From positions 372,001 to 436,000 of the forward strand of contig NZ_CP034562.1 in assembly GCF_003970675.1 (NCBI RefSeq): DNA of 64,000 nt. The letters run 5' to 3'. The notes beneath the pieces were generated by a model. The model ran no database searches, had not been told where the DNA came from, and saw nothing but the letters and a program-made list of their open reading frames with translations. Both the position numbers and the translations under genes were made by a program. The stretch comes from Flammeovirga pectinis (GTDB lineage Bacteria > Bacteroidota > Bacteroidia > Cytophagales > Flammeovirgaceae). Positions 1 through 8,501 of this stretch are shown in pieces; the stretch's first letter is position 1, and the number at the start of each line of letters is the position of its first letter.

Positions 1-372
1 GACGCTTGCTTTATGAGTGGGTTAAGAAAGATTGGAACGATAGAGCAAGGTGTTGATCAAGAGCCATGGAGACCTAAAAATGTATTCCATATGATCCAAT
101 CAAATTACTTAACACCAGATTTTGTAGTAGATGTAACCGCACAGTGGGATATTAAAGTAGAAGCAATAAAAGCTTTTGGTTCTCAGTTTTTTGTAGGAGA
201 AAATGCTGATGCCGCTCCAGGAGAACCTCAAACATTTATTTCAACACCGCAGTTTATGCAATTTCTAGAAGCAAGGGCAAGGGAATACGGGCAAAGAGTA
301 AATGCACAATTTGCAGAAGGTTTTATTAAATCTGCACCAATTAAAGTTGATAACTTAATGCAACTTATTTAA
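1..372 (+). CDS. bshB1: BshB1, bacillithiol biosynthesis deacetylase (3' part)
   Basis: The reading frame is open to the first base of the window (DACF precedes the first internal Met at 13), so this is the C-terminal ~123 residues of a longer gene. The sequence has the typical end of BshB1, with a GEPQTFIST motif followed by FLEARAREYGQ and a KSAPIKVDNL tail. By family knowledge BshB1 removes the acetyl group from GlcNAc-malate in the cytoplasm, the second step of bacillithiol synthesis. The zinc-binding N-terminal part lies outside the window and cannot be checked. No terminator is evident in the 175 bp that follow. Confidence 0.85.
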   Translation, partial: DACFMSGLRKIGTIEQGVDQEPWRPKNVFHMIQSNYLTPDFVVDVTAQWDIKVEAIKAFGSQFFVGENADAAPGEPQTFISTPQFMQFLEARAREYGQRVNAQFAEGFIKSAPIKVDNLMQLI

Positions 373-509
373 ACAATTTTATTGAATAATTAGTTCTTTT
401 GAGTTACATTATAGTTTAGTTCATGAATAAAGTGAGTGTAATTAACACTCTATTTGCTTTGGTTTAGATAAAAAATCATTTTTGTTAGTGTAAAAAAAAT
501 AAAAATTAT

Positions 510-517
510 TACTTTTG
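510..517 (+). promoter_or_regulatory. -7 promoter element for the gene at 548
   Basis: TACTTTTG is an exact match to the Bacteroidota -7 consensus TAnnTTTG, 30 bp before the ATG. A TTTG at 481-484 is a possible -33 box, but the spacing of 25 nt is longer than the usual 19-20. Confidence 0.5.
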
Positions 518-547
518 CTATTGAGGAAAAATGCACCTAATTAAATT

Positions 548-910
548 ATGCAGCGTCTAGAATCTTCTATAAAAAATTTGTTGCTCCAACAAGATAAAAA
601 AGCTCTAGAAGGGTTTTGCCCTTATCATAGAAAGCGTATTGCTTCTTCTGTATCAGATGCAAAAGAAGAAGTACGTAAATTATTTATGAATTTTGTGGAC
701 GGTGAACTTGATAGGTTTAAAAAACAATTATCAGAAGAGGCTAGAGTGATTGTGGCAGGTATTGCAGAAGGTTATGTAAACGAGGTGTTACAACTTTTAG
801 AAACTCAAGTTAGTAATGGTACTACTAATTTTACTTCAGAAGACTTAGTAAATGGTTTAGTAAGAATCTTTAATGTTGAAGATTGTCCTGCTTTCCAAAA
901 TAAAAAATAG
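548..910 (+). CDS. Hypothetical protein, 120 aa, helical
   Basis: Not recognised. The product is soluble, without signal peptide or membrane segment, and looks mostly helical. An early GFCPYHRKR stretch and a late DCPAF are the only cysteine sites. It stands alone between a -7 promoter element at 510 and a strong terminator at 933, so it is a monocistronic gene. Start ATG 548 is the first in frame after the promoter. A function cannot be assigned; the gene is probably real because its regulatory signals fit on both sides. Confidence 0.7.
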   Translation: MQRLESSIKNLLLQQDKKALEGFCPYHRKRIASSVSDAKEEVRKLFMNFVDGELDRFKKQLSEEARVIVAGIAEGYVNEVLQLLETQVSNGTTNFTSEDLVNGLVRIFNVEDCPAFQNKK

Positions 911-932
911 ATCACTTATTAAATAGTGGGAG

Positions 933-965
933 AAAACTCTAGCAGAAATGTTAGAGTTTTTTTTT
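933..965 (+). terminator. Intrinsic terminator after the gene at 548
   Basis: Stem AAAACTCTA (933-941) pairs with TAGAGTTTT (952-960), closed by a short loop and followed by a T tract to 965. Confidence 0.85.
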
Positions 966-1028
966 GTTCATAAAATATTTTTTTGATCAAAATTTCAACA
1001 ATGATTTTTATTTAAACATTAAAGTGTT

Positions 1029-1036
1029 TATATTTG
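1029..1036 (+). promoter_or_regulatory. -7 promoter element for the gene at 1066
   Basis: TATATTTG matches TAnnTTTG exactly, 30 bp before the ATG. The -33 region is only T-rich (TTTTTA around 1005). Confidence 0.45.
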
Positions 1037-1065
1037 AGTCATCAAGATAATCAATTATTAGACAC

Positions 1066-1308
1066 ATGAGAACAATACTAAAAGGAATTTTAAGTGATGT
1101 AAGACGTGAAGGAAACAAGACACTTGCTACGTTAAGGTCTGAAAATGGAAATGATACATTATTAGTATTAAAGCCGATAGGAGAAAAAATACTAAAAGGG
1201 TATGCTGAACGATCATTTACTGTTAGAGTAAAAGGGTGGATGCAAGAAGAACTTCATCAAAGTTTTCATGTGACAAACCTTACAGGTTATTTAAAAATTG
1301 CTAGTTAG
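1066..1308 (+). CDS. Hypothetical small protein, 80 aa
   Basis: Not recognised. A small, basic, soluble protein with alternating hydrophobic stretches that suggest beta strands (TLLVLKPIG, SFTVRVKGWM); no cysteine and no signal peptide. It has its own promoter element at 1029 and shares a terminator with the convergent gene at 1479, so it is a one-gene unit. Existence rests on this context and on a start that fits the promoter. Confidence 0.6.
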   Translation: MRTILKGILSDVRREGNKTLATLRSENGNDTLLVLKPIGEKILKGYAERSFTVRVKGWMQEELHQSFHVTNLTGYLKIAS

Positions 1309-1421
1309 ATACAAATAGGAAATTGTTTATTATTTAGTCATCCAAAATAAATAATAGATTATTGAATAGATAAAGAATAAGTAGTATGTCTTAGGGGATA
1401 AGAATATTACACTTAAATAGA

Positions 1422-1454
1422 AAAAGCGGCTCATACTATGGTGCCGCTTTTCTT
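1422..1454. terminator. Bidirectional terminator between convergent genes
   Basis: AAAAGCGGC (1422-1430) pairs with GCCGCTTTT (1443-1451). The flanking A and T tracts allow use on both strands, serving the genes ending at 1308 (+) and 1479 (-). Confidence 0.85.
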
Positions 1455-1478
1455 GTATTTCGATATTATTTTTCAATA

Positions 1479-2030
1479 CTATAACCTAAAAGTTACACCA
1501 AATTGCCCACCAGATACTGTTCCTCCTCCAAATTGAAGATTTAGGCCAATAAGATCATTAATAAACCATCTACCGCCTATTTGGATACCTCCACCAAAGC
1601 CAGTACTTTGATTACTATATCCATAGAAACCAACGTTTGCTCCAGCGTAAACATCCCATTCAGAAGTAAGATTTAATAATCTATTAAAATGATAATTTCC
1701 TAAAGCAGATAGCGTCCAGGCATTATGGTTTTTATCATCCCATTTATTATGAAATGAAAATACACCACCAACAGATATATCTGGGTGCAGCCCATTATAT
1801 TCTGCTCCAAGGTAAAAGGGAATTCCATGATTACTAAACCCAAACCCAGCATTTAAATACCATGCATGACCTGATGAATAATTAGCACCACTACTCTTAG
1901 AAGAAGAAGTTTGAGATGAAGATGAAGTATTTTTAGACTCCTTATCAGTGGTATCCTGAGCAATTAAATTAACCGAACAAAGTAATCCGATGGTTAGAAG
2001 TACTGAATATCTAAATAGTTTCTTTGTCAT
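1479..2030 (-). CDS. Outer-membrane beta-barrel protein, tandem family subfamily A (copy 1)
   Basis: 183 aa with a signal peptide ending near LIAQ, a Ser/Thr-rich linker (residues ~30-50) and a small beta-barrel-like domain rich in Gly and aromatic residues, ending in GVTFRL with the terminal hydrophobic residue typical of outer-membrane barrels. It is paralogous to the gene at 3532: both share a GHG/NHGIPFYLG segment, HPDIS(V/I)GG, a YHFNR motif and the same C-terminus. It is one of five tandem relatives at 1479-4846, of which subfamily B has a WYADRVL motif. The role is unknown; an outer-membrane structural or binding function is inferred from the fold only. A promoter element lies at 2056. 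Confidence 0.75.
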   Translation of the reverse strand: MTKKLFRYSVLLTIGLLCSVNLIAQDTTDKESKNTSSSSQTSSSKSSGANYSSGHAWYLNAGFGFSNHGIPFYLGAEYNGLHPDISVGGVFSFHNKWDDKNHNAWTLSALGNYHFNRLLNLTSEWDVYAGANVGFYGYSNQSTGFGGGIQIGGRWFINDLIGLNLQFGGGTVSGGQFGVTFRL

Positions 2031-2055
2031 ATTTCTTTTTTTAATTGTGAACAGA

Positions 2056-2063
2056 CAAAGTTA
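2056..2063 (-). promoter_or_regulatory. -7 promoter element for the gene at 1479-2030
   Basis: Read on the minus strand the element is TAACTTTG, matching TAnnTTTG, 25 bp before the start codon. No clear -33 TTTG is visible. Confidence 0.45.
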
Positions 2064-2110
2064 TGCTTAGCGAAAATAGTTTGGTTAATGTTAAGTGATA
2101 AAGTATTATA

Positions 2111-2145
2111 AAAAAAACAGTCAACTCATAAAAATAAGTTGACTG
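2111..2145 (-). terminator. Terminator after the gene at 2179
   Basis: CAGTCAACT (2118-2126) pairs with AGTTGACTG (2137-2145). The A run at 2111-2117 becomes a U tract on the minus-strand transcript. Confidence 0.85.
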
Positions 2146-2178
2146 AATAATAATTTTTTAGAGTATATGTTATAGTTC

Positions 2179-2730
2179 TTATAATCCGAAGTGGATACCA
2201 ATTTGAGCACCACTACCAATAATAAGTTGTAAACCAATTTTTTCGTTAAAGTGGAATTTACCACCTATACCAATCCCTAGCCATAATGCAGAATAACTTG
2301 TTGCATTCTGACCGTCAGGAACGTTATTGCCATTTATATTAAAGCCAATATCACCATTGGCAAATACATCCCATTTTGGGTGAGTAATATTTAGTACTCT
2401 ATCTGCGTACCATCTAAAACGTGCTCCTAGACCAATGTTGTAGTAGTTGTAATTATTATTCTTCCATGAAGAATAACTAACGGAAGGTCCAACAGTAAAA
2501 TCTCTTGCGAGGTTAAACTCATAGTCTGCTTGAAAAGCAATTGAACCACTATGACTCCAATAAGTTACTAGCCCAACATTAAAATTATTGACACCAGCGT
2601 AGTTTCCACTACCTCCACTGCTCTTTCCTCCGCCACCTCCATTTTTCTTATCGTCATCTTGACCATAAGAAGATAGAGAAGCGCCAATAAGCATTAAAAG
2701 AAATAGGATATAGTTAATCTTTGTCTTCAT
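2179..2730 (-). CDS. Outer-membrane beta-barrel protein, tandem family subfamily B (copy 2)
   Basis: 183 aa: signal peptide ending near SSYGQ, an acidic then Gly/Ser-rich linker (DDDKKNGGGGGKSSGGSG), and a small barrel domain with the RFRWYADRVL motif and a C-terminal GIHFGL. The central ~30 residues around WYADRVLNITHPKWDVF are identical to those of the gene at 2928, which points to recent duplication or gene conversion. It has its own terminator (2111), so it is transcribed apart from copy 1. Function unknown. Confidence 0.75.
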   Translation of the reverse strand: MKTKINYILFLLMLIGASLSSYGQDDDKKNGGGGGKSSGGSGNYAGVNNFNVGLVTYWSHSGSIAFQADYEFNLARDFTVGPSVSYSSWKNNNYNYYNIGLGARFRWYADRVLNITHPKWDVFANGDIGFNINGNNVPDGQNATSYSALWLGIGIGGKFHFNEKIGLQLIIGSGAQIGIHFGL

Positions 2731-2870
2731 AAATAAAAATAGTTAATGATTAATGAACGGTTTTATACAATTAATATACAATTAACGTGTGAGTGTTAAT
2801 GAATTGTAATAGAAGAATCTTATATCTACTAAATTTATTCTTGAAACTGTACAACTACATTTTGCAAATA

Positions 2871-2910
2871 AAAAAAAGGCATACCCATTTAATTATGAGT
2901 ATGCCTTTTT
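2871..2910 (-). terminator. Terminator after the gene at 2928
   Basis: AAAGGCATAC (2875-2884) pairs with GTATGCCTTT (2899-2908). The A run on the left gives a U tract for the minus strand. Confidence 0.85.
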
Positions 2911-2927
2911 AAAAGTGTAATTCTTTA

Positions 2928-3413
2928 TTAGAATTGGAAAGTAACACCAAGTTGTGCTCCAGAACCAATGATTGCTTGTAAACCAAATGATTCGCTGATG
3001 TGGAATTTACCACCAATACCTACACCCCACCATAAACCATTAGGTCCATTGATGTTGAATCCGATATCACCATTAGCAAATACATCCCATTTAGGGTGAG
3101 TTATGTTTAATACTCTATCAGCATACCATCTAAAACGGGCACCAATTGCAAAAGAAGTATCTCCATTAGAGTTTTCTCCACTTGACCAAGATTGGAATGC
3201 TACAGAAGCACCAACAGTAAAATCTTGTCCTAATTTGGCAATTTCGTAGTCTGCTTGAACACCTAAGTATTTACCAAATCCAGAAGTTAAACCAATGTTT
3301 AACGTTTTAGGACCTTGATAGTTTGCTCCACCACCTTTAGTAGTTTGTGCAAAAGCCGAAGACGTTAAGAAAATAAATCCTAAAGTTAAGATTAGATTGA
3401 ATAAATTTTTCAT
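2928..3413 (-). CDS. Outer-membrane beta-barrel protein, tandem family subfamily B (copy 3)
   Basis: 161 aa, the shortest member. Signal peptide ends at SSAFAQ; a brief KGGGANYQG linker leads into the barrel domain with RFRWYADRVL and a C-terminal GVTFQF that ends in Phe, the usual barrel-insertion signal. Closest relative is the gene at 2179. It has its own promoter element (3447) and terminator (2871). Function unknown. Confidence 0.75.
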   Translation of the reverse strand: MKNLFNLILTLGFIFLTSSAFAQTTKGGGANYQGPKTLNIGLTSGFGKYLGVQADYEIAKLGQDFTVGASVAFQSWSSGENSNGDTSFAIGARFRWYADRVLNITHPKWDVFANGDIGFNINGPNGLWWGVGIGGKFHISESFGLQAIIGSGAQLGVTFQF

Positions 3414-3446
3414 TATGAAAGGTTGAGTTATTTTTTATTAGTAATG

Positions 3447-3454
3447 CAAACATA
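3447..3454 (-). promoter_or_regulatory. -7 promoter element for the gene at 2928-3413
   Basis: Minus-strand TATGTTTG matches TAnnTTTG, 34 bp before the start codon. Confidence 0.45.
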
Positions 3455-3531
3455 CATAATATCTAAGATTTAACATATATTTATTTTAATAAAAATTAAC
3501 CTATCTATAGAATGACTTGTTTATTAGGTTG

Positions 3532-4092
3532 TTATAATCTAAAAGTTACACCAAAGTTACCCCCAGTATACTGAGAACCTCCTCCAAATTGTAGATTTAA
3601 GCCAATAACATCAGTAATAAACCATCTACCTCCAATTTGTAAGCCTATTCCCATTCCAGAATTGTAATAAGACCAATCATCGTTTACATAATCATTACGG
3701 TCTTTATAATTGTAGTAACCAATATTAAGGCCTGCATAAAAGTCAAAATTATTAGGAATGTTCATAATACGGTTGAAATGGTAATTACCATTAAATGAAA
3801 TATTCCAAGATCTATAATCATGGTAATGATCTTTGTGAGCTCTACTCCAGTTACGGATACCAAATGAACCTCCAATAGAGATATCTGGGTGTACATCATT
3901 ATAATCAAAACCAATATAAAATGGAACACCATGTCCACTAAATCCTACACCTGTATTGATATAAAAAGCAGCACTATTTGAATAGTTGGTTGATTTTTTA
4001 TTGTACTTTGGTTTCTGTGCAAAGACCATAGAACTAAGTAGCATTATCATTAAGAATGAAATGCTTTTGAGAGTGAATCCGTTGTTAAACAT
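3532..4092 (-). CDS. Outer-membrane beta-barrel protein, tandem family subfamily A (copy 4)
   Basis: 186 aa. Signal peptide ends at SMVFAQ, followed by a short Lys/Asn-rich linker and a barrel-like domain rich in Tyr, Asn and Gly (for instance YYNYKDRNDY). It shares HPDISIGG, YHFNRIMN, GLQIGGRWFI and the terminal GVTFRL with copy 1 at 1479, so the subfamily A genes flank the two adjacent B genes. No hairpin terminator was seen in the 118 bp downstream, unlike the other members. Function unknown. Confidence 0.75.
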   Translation of the reverse strand: MFNNGFTLKSISFLMIMLLSSMVFAQKPKYNKKSTNYSNSAAFYINTGVGFSGHGVPFYIGFDYNDVHPDISIGGSFGIRNWSRAHKDHYHDYRSWNISFNGNYHFNRIMNIPNNFDFYAGLNIGYYNYKDRNDYVNDDWSYYNSGMGIGLQIGGRWFITDVIGLNLQFGGGSQYTGGNFGVTFRL

Positions 4093-4246
4093 TATCTGTT
4101 TGTTAAGTAGTAAAAATAATTGCGTCGCAATATAATTGACTTAGTTTAATAAAGTAACAGAAGAAGCTACCTGAAATTTAATTTATAGATATAACAATAT
4201 ACAGAACATGGTTAGTTAAGAAAAAAAGGAAGAAAAAAAACATTTT

Positions 4247-4288
4247 AAAAAAAAAGATCCACTTAAAGCACTACGCCTTAAGTGGATC
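4247..4288 (-). terminator. Terminator after the gene at 4310
   Basis: GATCCACTTAA (4256-4266) pairs perfectly with TTAAGTGGATC (4278-4288). The A run at 4247-4255 gives the U tract on the minus strand. Confidence 0.9.
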
Positions 4289-4309
4289 TTATATAGTTAA
4301 TACCTTGTA

Positions 4310-4846
4310 TTATAAACCAAAAGTAATACCAAATTGAGCACCAGTACCAATGATTGCATGTAAGCCAATTTTATCATTGATATGGTATTTACCACCAATA
4401 CCAATACCCCAATAGATAGGTGATACATTATTTCCGCCTTGGTTTTCATAGCCATCATTATAGTTTGTATTTGAGATACCAAAACCAATGTCTCCGGATG
4501 CAAAAACATCCCATTTATTATTTGTTATACCTAATACTCTATCAGCGTACCATCTAAATCTAACACCTAAACCAATAGTGCTATATTTAGCATAAGAAGA
4601 AGACCAACCATAGTAAGATACAGCAGCTGCTACTGTGAAGTCTTGGCCTAAGTTCATAAATTCATAATCAGCCATAACACCAGTACTTCCATTACTAAAA
4701 CCAACTCCTAAACCAACATTCAGCTGACCTTTTCCTTTGTAATGACTACCATTAGCAGATTGAGATTTTTGAGAATCTTGGGCAAACCCTAGAGTAGCAA
4801 AACATAATAGGATTGATGTAAATAGAATATTCTTCAAATTTTTCAT
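4310..4846 (-). CDS. Outer-membrane beta-barrel protein, tandem family subfamily B (copy 5)
   Basis: 178 aa from the ATG at 4846. The frame stays open upstream to a TTG at 4939, but the ATG at 4846 puts a normal signal peptide (MKNLKNILF...LGFAQ) at the N-terminus, so it is preferred. The mature part has a short Ser/Gln linker, the VRFRWYADRVL motif of subfamily B and a terminal GITFGL. It is the most divergent B copy. A strong terminator follows at 4247. Function unknown; outer-membrane location is inferred from signal peptide and barrel pattern. Confidence 0.75.
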   Translation of the reverse strand: MKNLKNILFTSILLCFATLGFAQDSQKSQSANGSHYKGKGQLNVGLGVGFSNGSTGVMADYEFMNLGQDFTVAAAVSYYGWSSSYAKYSTIGLGVRFRWYADRVLGITNNKWDVFASGDIGFGISNTNYNDGYENQGGNNVSPIYWGIGIGGKYHINDKIGLHAIIGTGAQFGITFGL

Positions 4847-5048
4847 AGTTATTATATAGTAGTATAAAATTTTAATTACGATTACCATTGTAATGGTTAC
4901 AGGATTAGAAAACGGCTCGCTTTGGTTAAGGTTGAACAATTTATATGTTAATTAGTTAATGAATGTGTATTCATAAATTGTTGATATATAGTTTTTTATG
5001 TCTATTGATGTGTGGTAATTAATTGTCGTTTTTTTAAAAAAAAGAACA

Positions 5049-5076
5049 TAAAAAAAGACACTCTATTGAGTGCCTT
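5049..5076 (-). terminator. Terminator after the Mla-type ATPase gene
   Basis: AAGACACTC (5055-5063) pairs with GAGTGCCTT (5068-5076) with one mismatch. An A run at 5051-5056 gives the U tract for the minus strand. Confidence 0.7.
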
Positions 5077-5096
5077 CATATATAAAATAGCAATAT

Positions 5097-5849
5097 TTAT
5101 TTCATTCCTTTAAAAGTTCTTACAAGCTTATTTGAAAACAAGAAATCTTGCAATGCTTTTGGTTCAGCATCTAGGATAGTATCTTTATTTCCTTCCCATA
5201 CTTTATTTCCTTCGTACATAAACATAATATACTCTCCAATTTCCATTACAGAGTTCATATCATGAGAAACGATAACGGTTGTTAGATTGTACTCTAAAGT
5301 AATTTCGTGAATCAATTGATCTATCATCCAAGCAGTTTGTGGATCTAGACCAGAATTGGGTTCATCACAAAATAAATATTGAGAGTTCATTACTATAGCT
5401 CGTGCAATACCAACACGCTTTTGCATACCTCCACTAATTTCAGAAGGCATTTTGGTTGCGGCATTTTCGAGGCCCACACGTTCAAGGTAAAAATTGACTT
5501 TATCATCTTTTTCACTTTCAGACAAGTCGGAATGTATGTTTAGAGGAAACCTTACATTTTCTGCCACTGTCATAGAATCAAAGAGAGCACTCCCTTGAAA
5601 AAGCATACCAATTTCTCTTCTTATCTGCTTTTGTAATTGACGAGTAGAAGAATGAAACTCTCTACCATCATATAAAACTGCACCGCTATCAGGAGTAAAT
5701 AGACCTACAATGGTTTTTAATAATACACTTTTACCTGTACCACTAGCCCCAATTATCATATTTGTTCTTCCTTTTTCAAAAGTCGCACTTATATCATTAA
5801 GTACTATTTTGCCTTGAAAGGACTTACGGATATTTTTTACCTCAATCAT
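5097..5849 (-). CDS. mlaF: ABC transporter ATP-binding protein, MlaF type
   Basis: 250 aa ATPase with Walker A GASGTGKS (residues 34-41), Q-loop around Gln85, signature SGGMQKR (139-145), Walker B YLFCDEP (158-164) and a switch His in VIVSHDM. The GMQKR form of the signature is typical of MlaF/Ttg2A, the ATPase of the phospholipid transport system that keeps outer-membrane lipid asymmetry. It follows the permease gene at 5853 with a 3-bp gap, so the two form one operon. No MCE-domain mlaD gene follows; a terminator comes directly after, so the substrate-binding subunit must be encoded elsewhere. Confidence 0.88.
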   Translation of the reverse strand: MIEVKNIRKSFQGKIVLNDISATFEKGRTNMIIGASGTGKSVLLKTIVGLFTPDSGAVLYDGREFHSSTRQLQKQIRREIGMLFQGSALFDSMTVAENVRFPLNIHSDLSESEKDDKVNFYLERVGLENAATKMPSEISGGMQKRVGIARAIVMNSQYLFCDEPNSGLDPQTAWMIDQLIHEITLEYNLTTVIVSHDMNSVMEIGEYIMFMYEGNKVWEGNKDTILDAEPKALQDFLFSNKLVRTFKGMK

Positions 5850-5852
5850 AGT

Positions 5853-6587
5853 TTAGCTCAATAAAGTATCTGCAAGAATAAAATCAGCTGCTAGAATGGC
5901 AATACAAGAAGTTGTAACAGCTTCTGTACTTGCTAAACCAACCTCAAGTGCTCCACCTTTTACATTATAGCCTTTAAAAGCAGAAATTGAAGTAACTATA
6001 AACCCAAATACAAATGATTTAATAATGGCAAACCATATTTCAAAGGGAATAAACGTATTCTGAATACCATATATATAATCTTCGGTAGGAGATAAGTTTC
6101 CAAAAATTGTAGCTAACCATCCTCCCCAAATTCCTAAAGAGCCGGCCATTATACATAAGAAGGGTAGCATAATCATTCCTGCTAATATCTTAGGTAAAAC
6201 TAAGTAAGAGGCAGAATTAATACCCATAACCTCTAAAGCATCAATCTGCTCGGTAATACGCATAGTTCCTATCCCTCCTGAAATTTGAGACCCTACTTTT
6301 CCTGCAAAAACAATAGCAGAAAGTGTTGGTGCCATTTCAAGAATCATCATTTCTCTAGTCGCCAATCCAATGATATACCTTGGGAGTAATGGACTAACAA
6401 TGTTATAAGCCATTTGTAGTGCAATTACAGCTCCTACAAAAAGAGATACAAATCCAATTAAAAAAATGGAATTGATACCTATACTTATACACTCTTGAAA
6501 AAATAATCGAAAATATGTACTAAAAGATTCTCTATTTGAGAACATCTTGTGTAAAAAGAGTAAATATTCTCCAAGACGTTTCACCAT
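5853..6587 (-). CDS. mlaE: ABC transporter permease, MlaE type
   Basis: 244 aa integral membrane protein with about five to six hydrophobic segments. It carries the conserved MlaE cytoplasmic segment with EQIDALEVMGI after GTMRITE, and LVLPKILAG just after it. With the ATPase encoded 3 bp downstream it would form the inner-membrane core of a lipid transporter (Mla/Ttg2/TGD family). It is the first gene of the two-gene operon; about 200 bp of AT-rich DNA without a clear promoter match lies upstream. Confidence 0.88.
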   Translation of the reverse strand: MVKRLGEYLLFLHKMFSNRESFSTYFRLFFQECISIGINSIFLIGFVSLFVGAVIALQMAYNIVSPLLPRYIIGLATREMMILEMAPTLSAIVFAGKVGSQISGGIGTMRITEQIDALEVMGINSASYLVLPKILAGMIMLPFLCIMAGSLGIWGGWLATIFGNLSPTEDYIYGIQNTFIPFEIWFAIIKSFVFGFIVTSISAFKGYNVKGGALEVGLASTEAVTTSCIAILAADFILADTLLS

Positions 6588-6755
6588 ATCTATCTCATTT
6601 TCTATTAAAAAATAATATAAATCAGTTTGATTTAAACATACAAATATAAAGAAGTTAAGCGCATTACATACTTTTTATATGAATATCTATTACTGATAAC
6701 TACTCAATCTATTGTATTTTTATACTGATGCTTTAAAGAAGTTAAATGCGTTGCT

Positions 6756-6797
6756 AAAAAGGAGTCTATACTTTACTAAAAGTACAGGCTCCTTTTT
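6756..6797 (-). terminator. Terminator overlapping the end of the cation exchanger gene
   Basis: GGAGTCTATACTTT (6761-6774) pairs with AAAGTACAGGCTCC (6779-6792) with one mismatch. An A run at 6756-6760 gives the minus-strand U tract. The stop codon of the gene at 6796 lies in the right flank. Confidence 0.85.
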
Positions 6798-7773
6798 AGA
6801 ATATTGAATAGATGTAATAGCAATAAATTGATAATAATAATGCACCTTCCCATCTATTTAAGTCTTTACCTAAAAACATTAATGGAATAGTTAGAAAAGT
6901 GATACCTAACATCCAAATCATATCATAATTATGTATCATATCACTAATATTAATAGGCGTAACCATACTTGTAATGCCTAAAATTGATAAGATATTAAAA
7001 ATGTTAGATCCCATTAAATTACCTAATGCTAAATCTGTTTCTTTCTTAAATGCAGCTACTGCAGAAGTAACTAATTCTGGTAAACTAGTTCCTATTGCTA
7101 AAACTAAAATTCCAACAATTCTTTCATCTAGTTCCAATTGAACGAGGCAAATAGATTTAGCACCATCAATAAACCATTCAGCTCCAAATTTTAACGCAAT
7201 TATACCAGTAATGATATAAGCTAAATCTTTAGACCAAACTAAAACAGTACTATCTCCTTTATCATCTTCATCTAACTGAAATTCTTCTTCGGCAGTGGCT
7301 TGTAATTTGATGTCTGATTTTGTTCTTTTAAATAAAATCAATAAATAAGTTATTAATAATAAAAAGAGAACAAGCCCTTCATCGAACGAAATTACGGAAT
7401 CAAAAGTAATAAGATATAATATTACAGATGCTCCCATTGCTACAGGCCAATCGAATTTTAGTGTTGTATCACTTACTTTAATAGGATAAATAATGGCTGT
7501 TATACCTAATACCATACCTAAATTACAGATATTAGACCCTACTACATTTCCAATAGCTAAATCAGCATTTCCATCTAAAGCAGATTGTAAGCTAATAAAA
7601 AGTTCTGGTGCAGAAGTACCAAAAGCAACTATTGTTAAGCCAACAATAATAGCAGGTATTTTAAGTCGTAAAGCCATGTTGGTTGCTCCTTTTACTAAGA
7701 GTTCACCACCACCTATTAATACAACCAAACCGCCAATCAGCTCAAGAATGTTGATTATGAGTTTATTTTCCAT
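6796..7773 (-). CDS. Calcium/sodium antiporter, CaCA family (YrbG-like)
   Basis: 325 aa membrane protein with the two inverted alpha repeats of the CaCA superfamily: VAFGTSAPELFISL in the N-terminal half and AIGTSLPELVTS in the C-terminal half, each followed by a G(N)xxGSNI(C/F)N motif. A charged cytoplasmic loop (about residues 155-180) separates the halves. The length fits the bacterial YrbG group. It exchanges Na+ for Ca2+ across the inner membrane by family knowledge; the ion used here is inferred. It is a single-gene unit with its own terminator. Confidence 0.88.
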   Translation of the reverse strand: MENKLIINILELIGGLVVLIGGGELLVKGATNMALRLKIPAIIVGLTIVAFGTSAPELFISLQSALDGNADLAIGNVVGSNICNLGMVLGITAIIYPIKVSDTTLKFDWPVAMGASVILYLITFDSVISFDEGLVLFLLLITYLLILFKRTKSDIKLQATAEEEFQLDEDDKGDSTVLVWSKDLAYIITGIIALKFGAEWFIDGAKSICLVQLELDERIVGILVLAIGTSLPELVTSAVAAFKKETDLALGNLMGSNIFNILSILGITSMVTPINISDMIHNYDMIWMLGITFLTIPLMFLGKDLNRWEGALLLSIYCYYIYSIF

Positions 7774-7847
7774 AATGTAAGTTTTACTAACACATAATGT
7801 TAGTGTTTCAGAGTAGAGTAGTTAGAAGAGTAGATAAAGAATGTTGT

Positions 7848-8501
7848 CTAAAGTTTTTCGCCAAAGCATAAATCTCCAGCATCACCTAAACCAGGAATAA
7901 TATAAGATTTTGAATTTAGTTCAGCATCAACAGCTCCAAGCCATATACTTGCTTCTACAGGTATATTGTTTTTTACGTAGTCTACACCATCTTGGCTAGC
8001 AATTGCTGCCATTATATGTACATGCTTAGGCGTACCATTTTTTAATAAACCTTCTAAAGCTAATAATAAAGATTTTCCTGTAGCTAACATTGGGTCTGCA
8101 AGAATAACAACTTTGCCATCTAAATTACCAGAAGCTACATATTCCATGTTTATTTCTACTTCATCTTCTCCAGTACTAGATCTGTAAGAAGCAACAAAGC
8201 CACTGTCTGCATGGTCAAAAATATTGAGTACACCTTCATACATTGGTAAACCTGCACGTAATATTGTTGTTACAACTAATTTGTCAGTAATTACTCTAGA
8301 CTTAGCAACTCCTAGTGGTGTTGTAATATCAGCATCTTGATAATCTAGTGTTTTACTAATTTCATAACTCAATAATTCACCAATACGCTCTAAGTTTCTT
8401 CTAAATCTAGCTCTATCAGTTTGAATACTTGGATCTCGTAATTCATTTAAATAGTTAGAACCAACATTAGCTTCTTGGTTTAGAATAAATATTTTTGACA
8501 T
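7848..8501 (-). CDS. upp: Uracil phosphoribosyltransferase
   Basis: 217 aa, the normal length. It has the PRPP-binding loop VVILADPMLATGKSL and the C-terminal uracil-binding region with YIIPGLGDAGDLCFG. It makes UMP from uracil and PRPP in pyrimidine salvage. The uracil permease gene that would supply uracil lies at 41323 in this window, not next to it. Start ATG 8501 gives the usual MSKIFILNQ-type N-terminus. No consensus promoter was found upstream. Confidence 0.95.
   Translation of the reverse strand: MSKIFILNQEANVGSNYLNELRDPSIQTDRARFRRNLERIGELLSYEISKTLDYQDADITTPLGVAKSRVITDKLVVTTILRAGLPMYEGVLNIFDHADSGFVASYRSSTGEDEVEINMEYVASGNLDGKVVILADPMLATGKSLLLALEGLLKNGTPKHVHIMAAIASQDGVDYVKNNIPVEASIWLGAVDAELNSKSYIIPGLGDAGDLCFGEKL

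Noticed and set aside
4297-4509. 70-aa frame inside the fifth barrel gene
   Set aside because: Same strand but another frame of a well supported gene; no independent evidence.
4847-4939. N-terminal extension of the fifth barrel gene to a TTG at 4939
   Set aside because: The extension would put 31 residues before a clear signal peptide; the ATG at 4846 is the better start.
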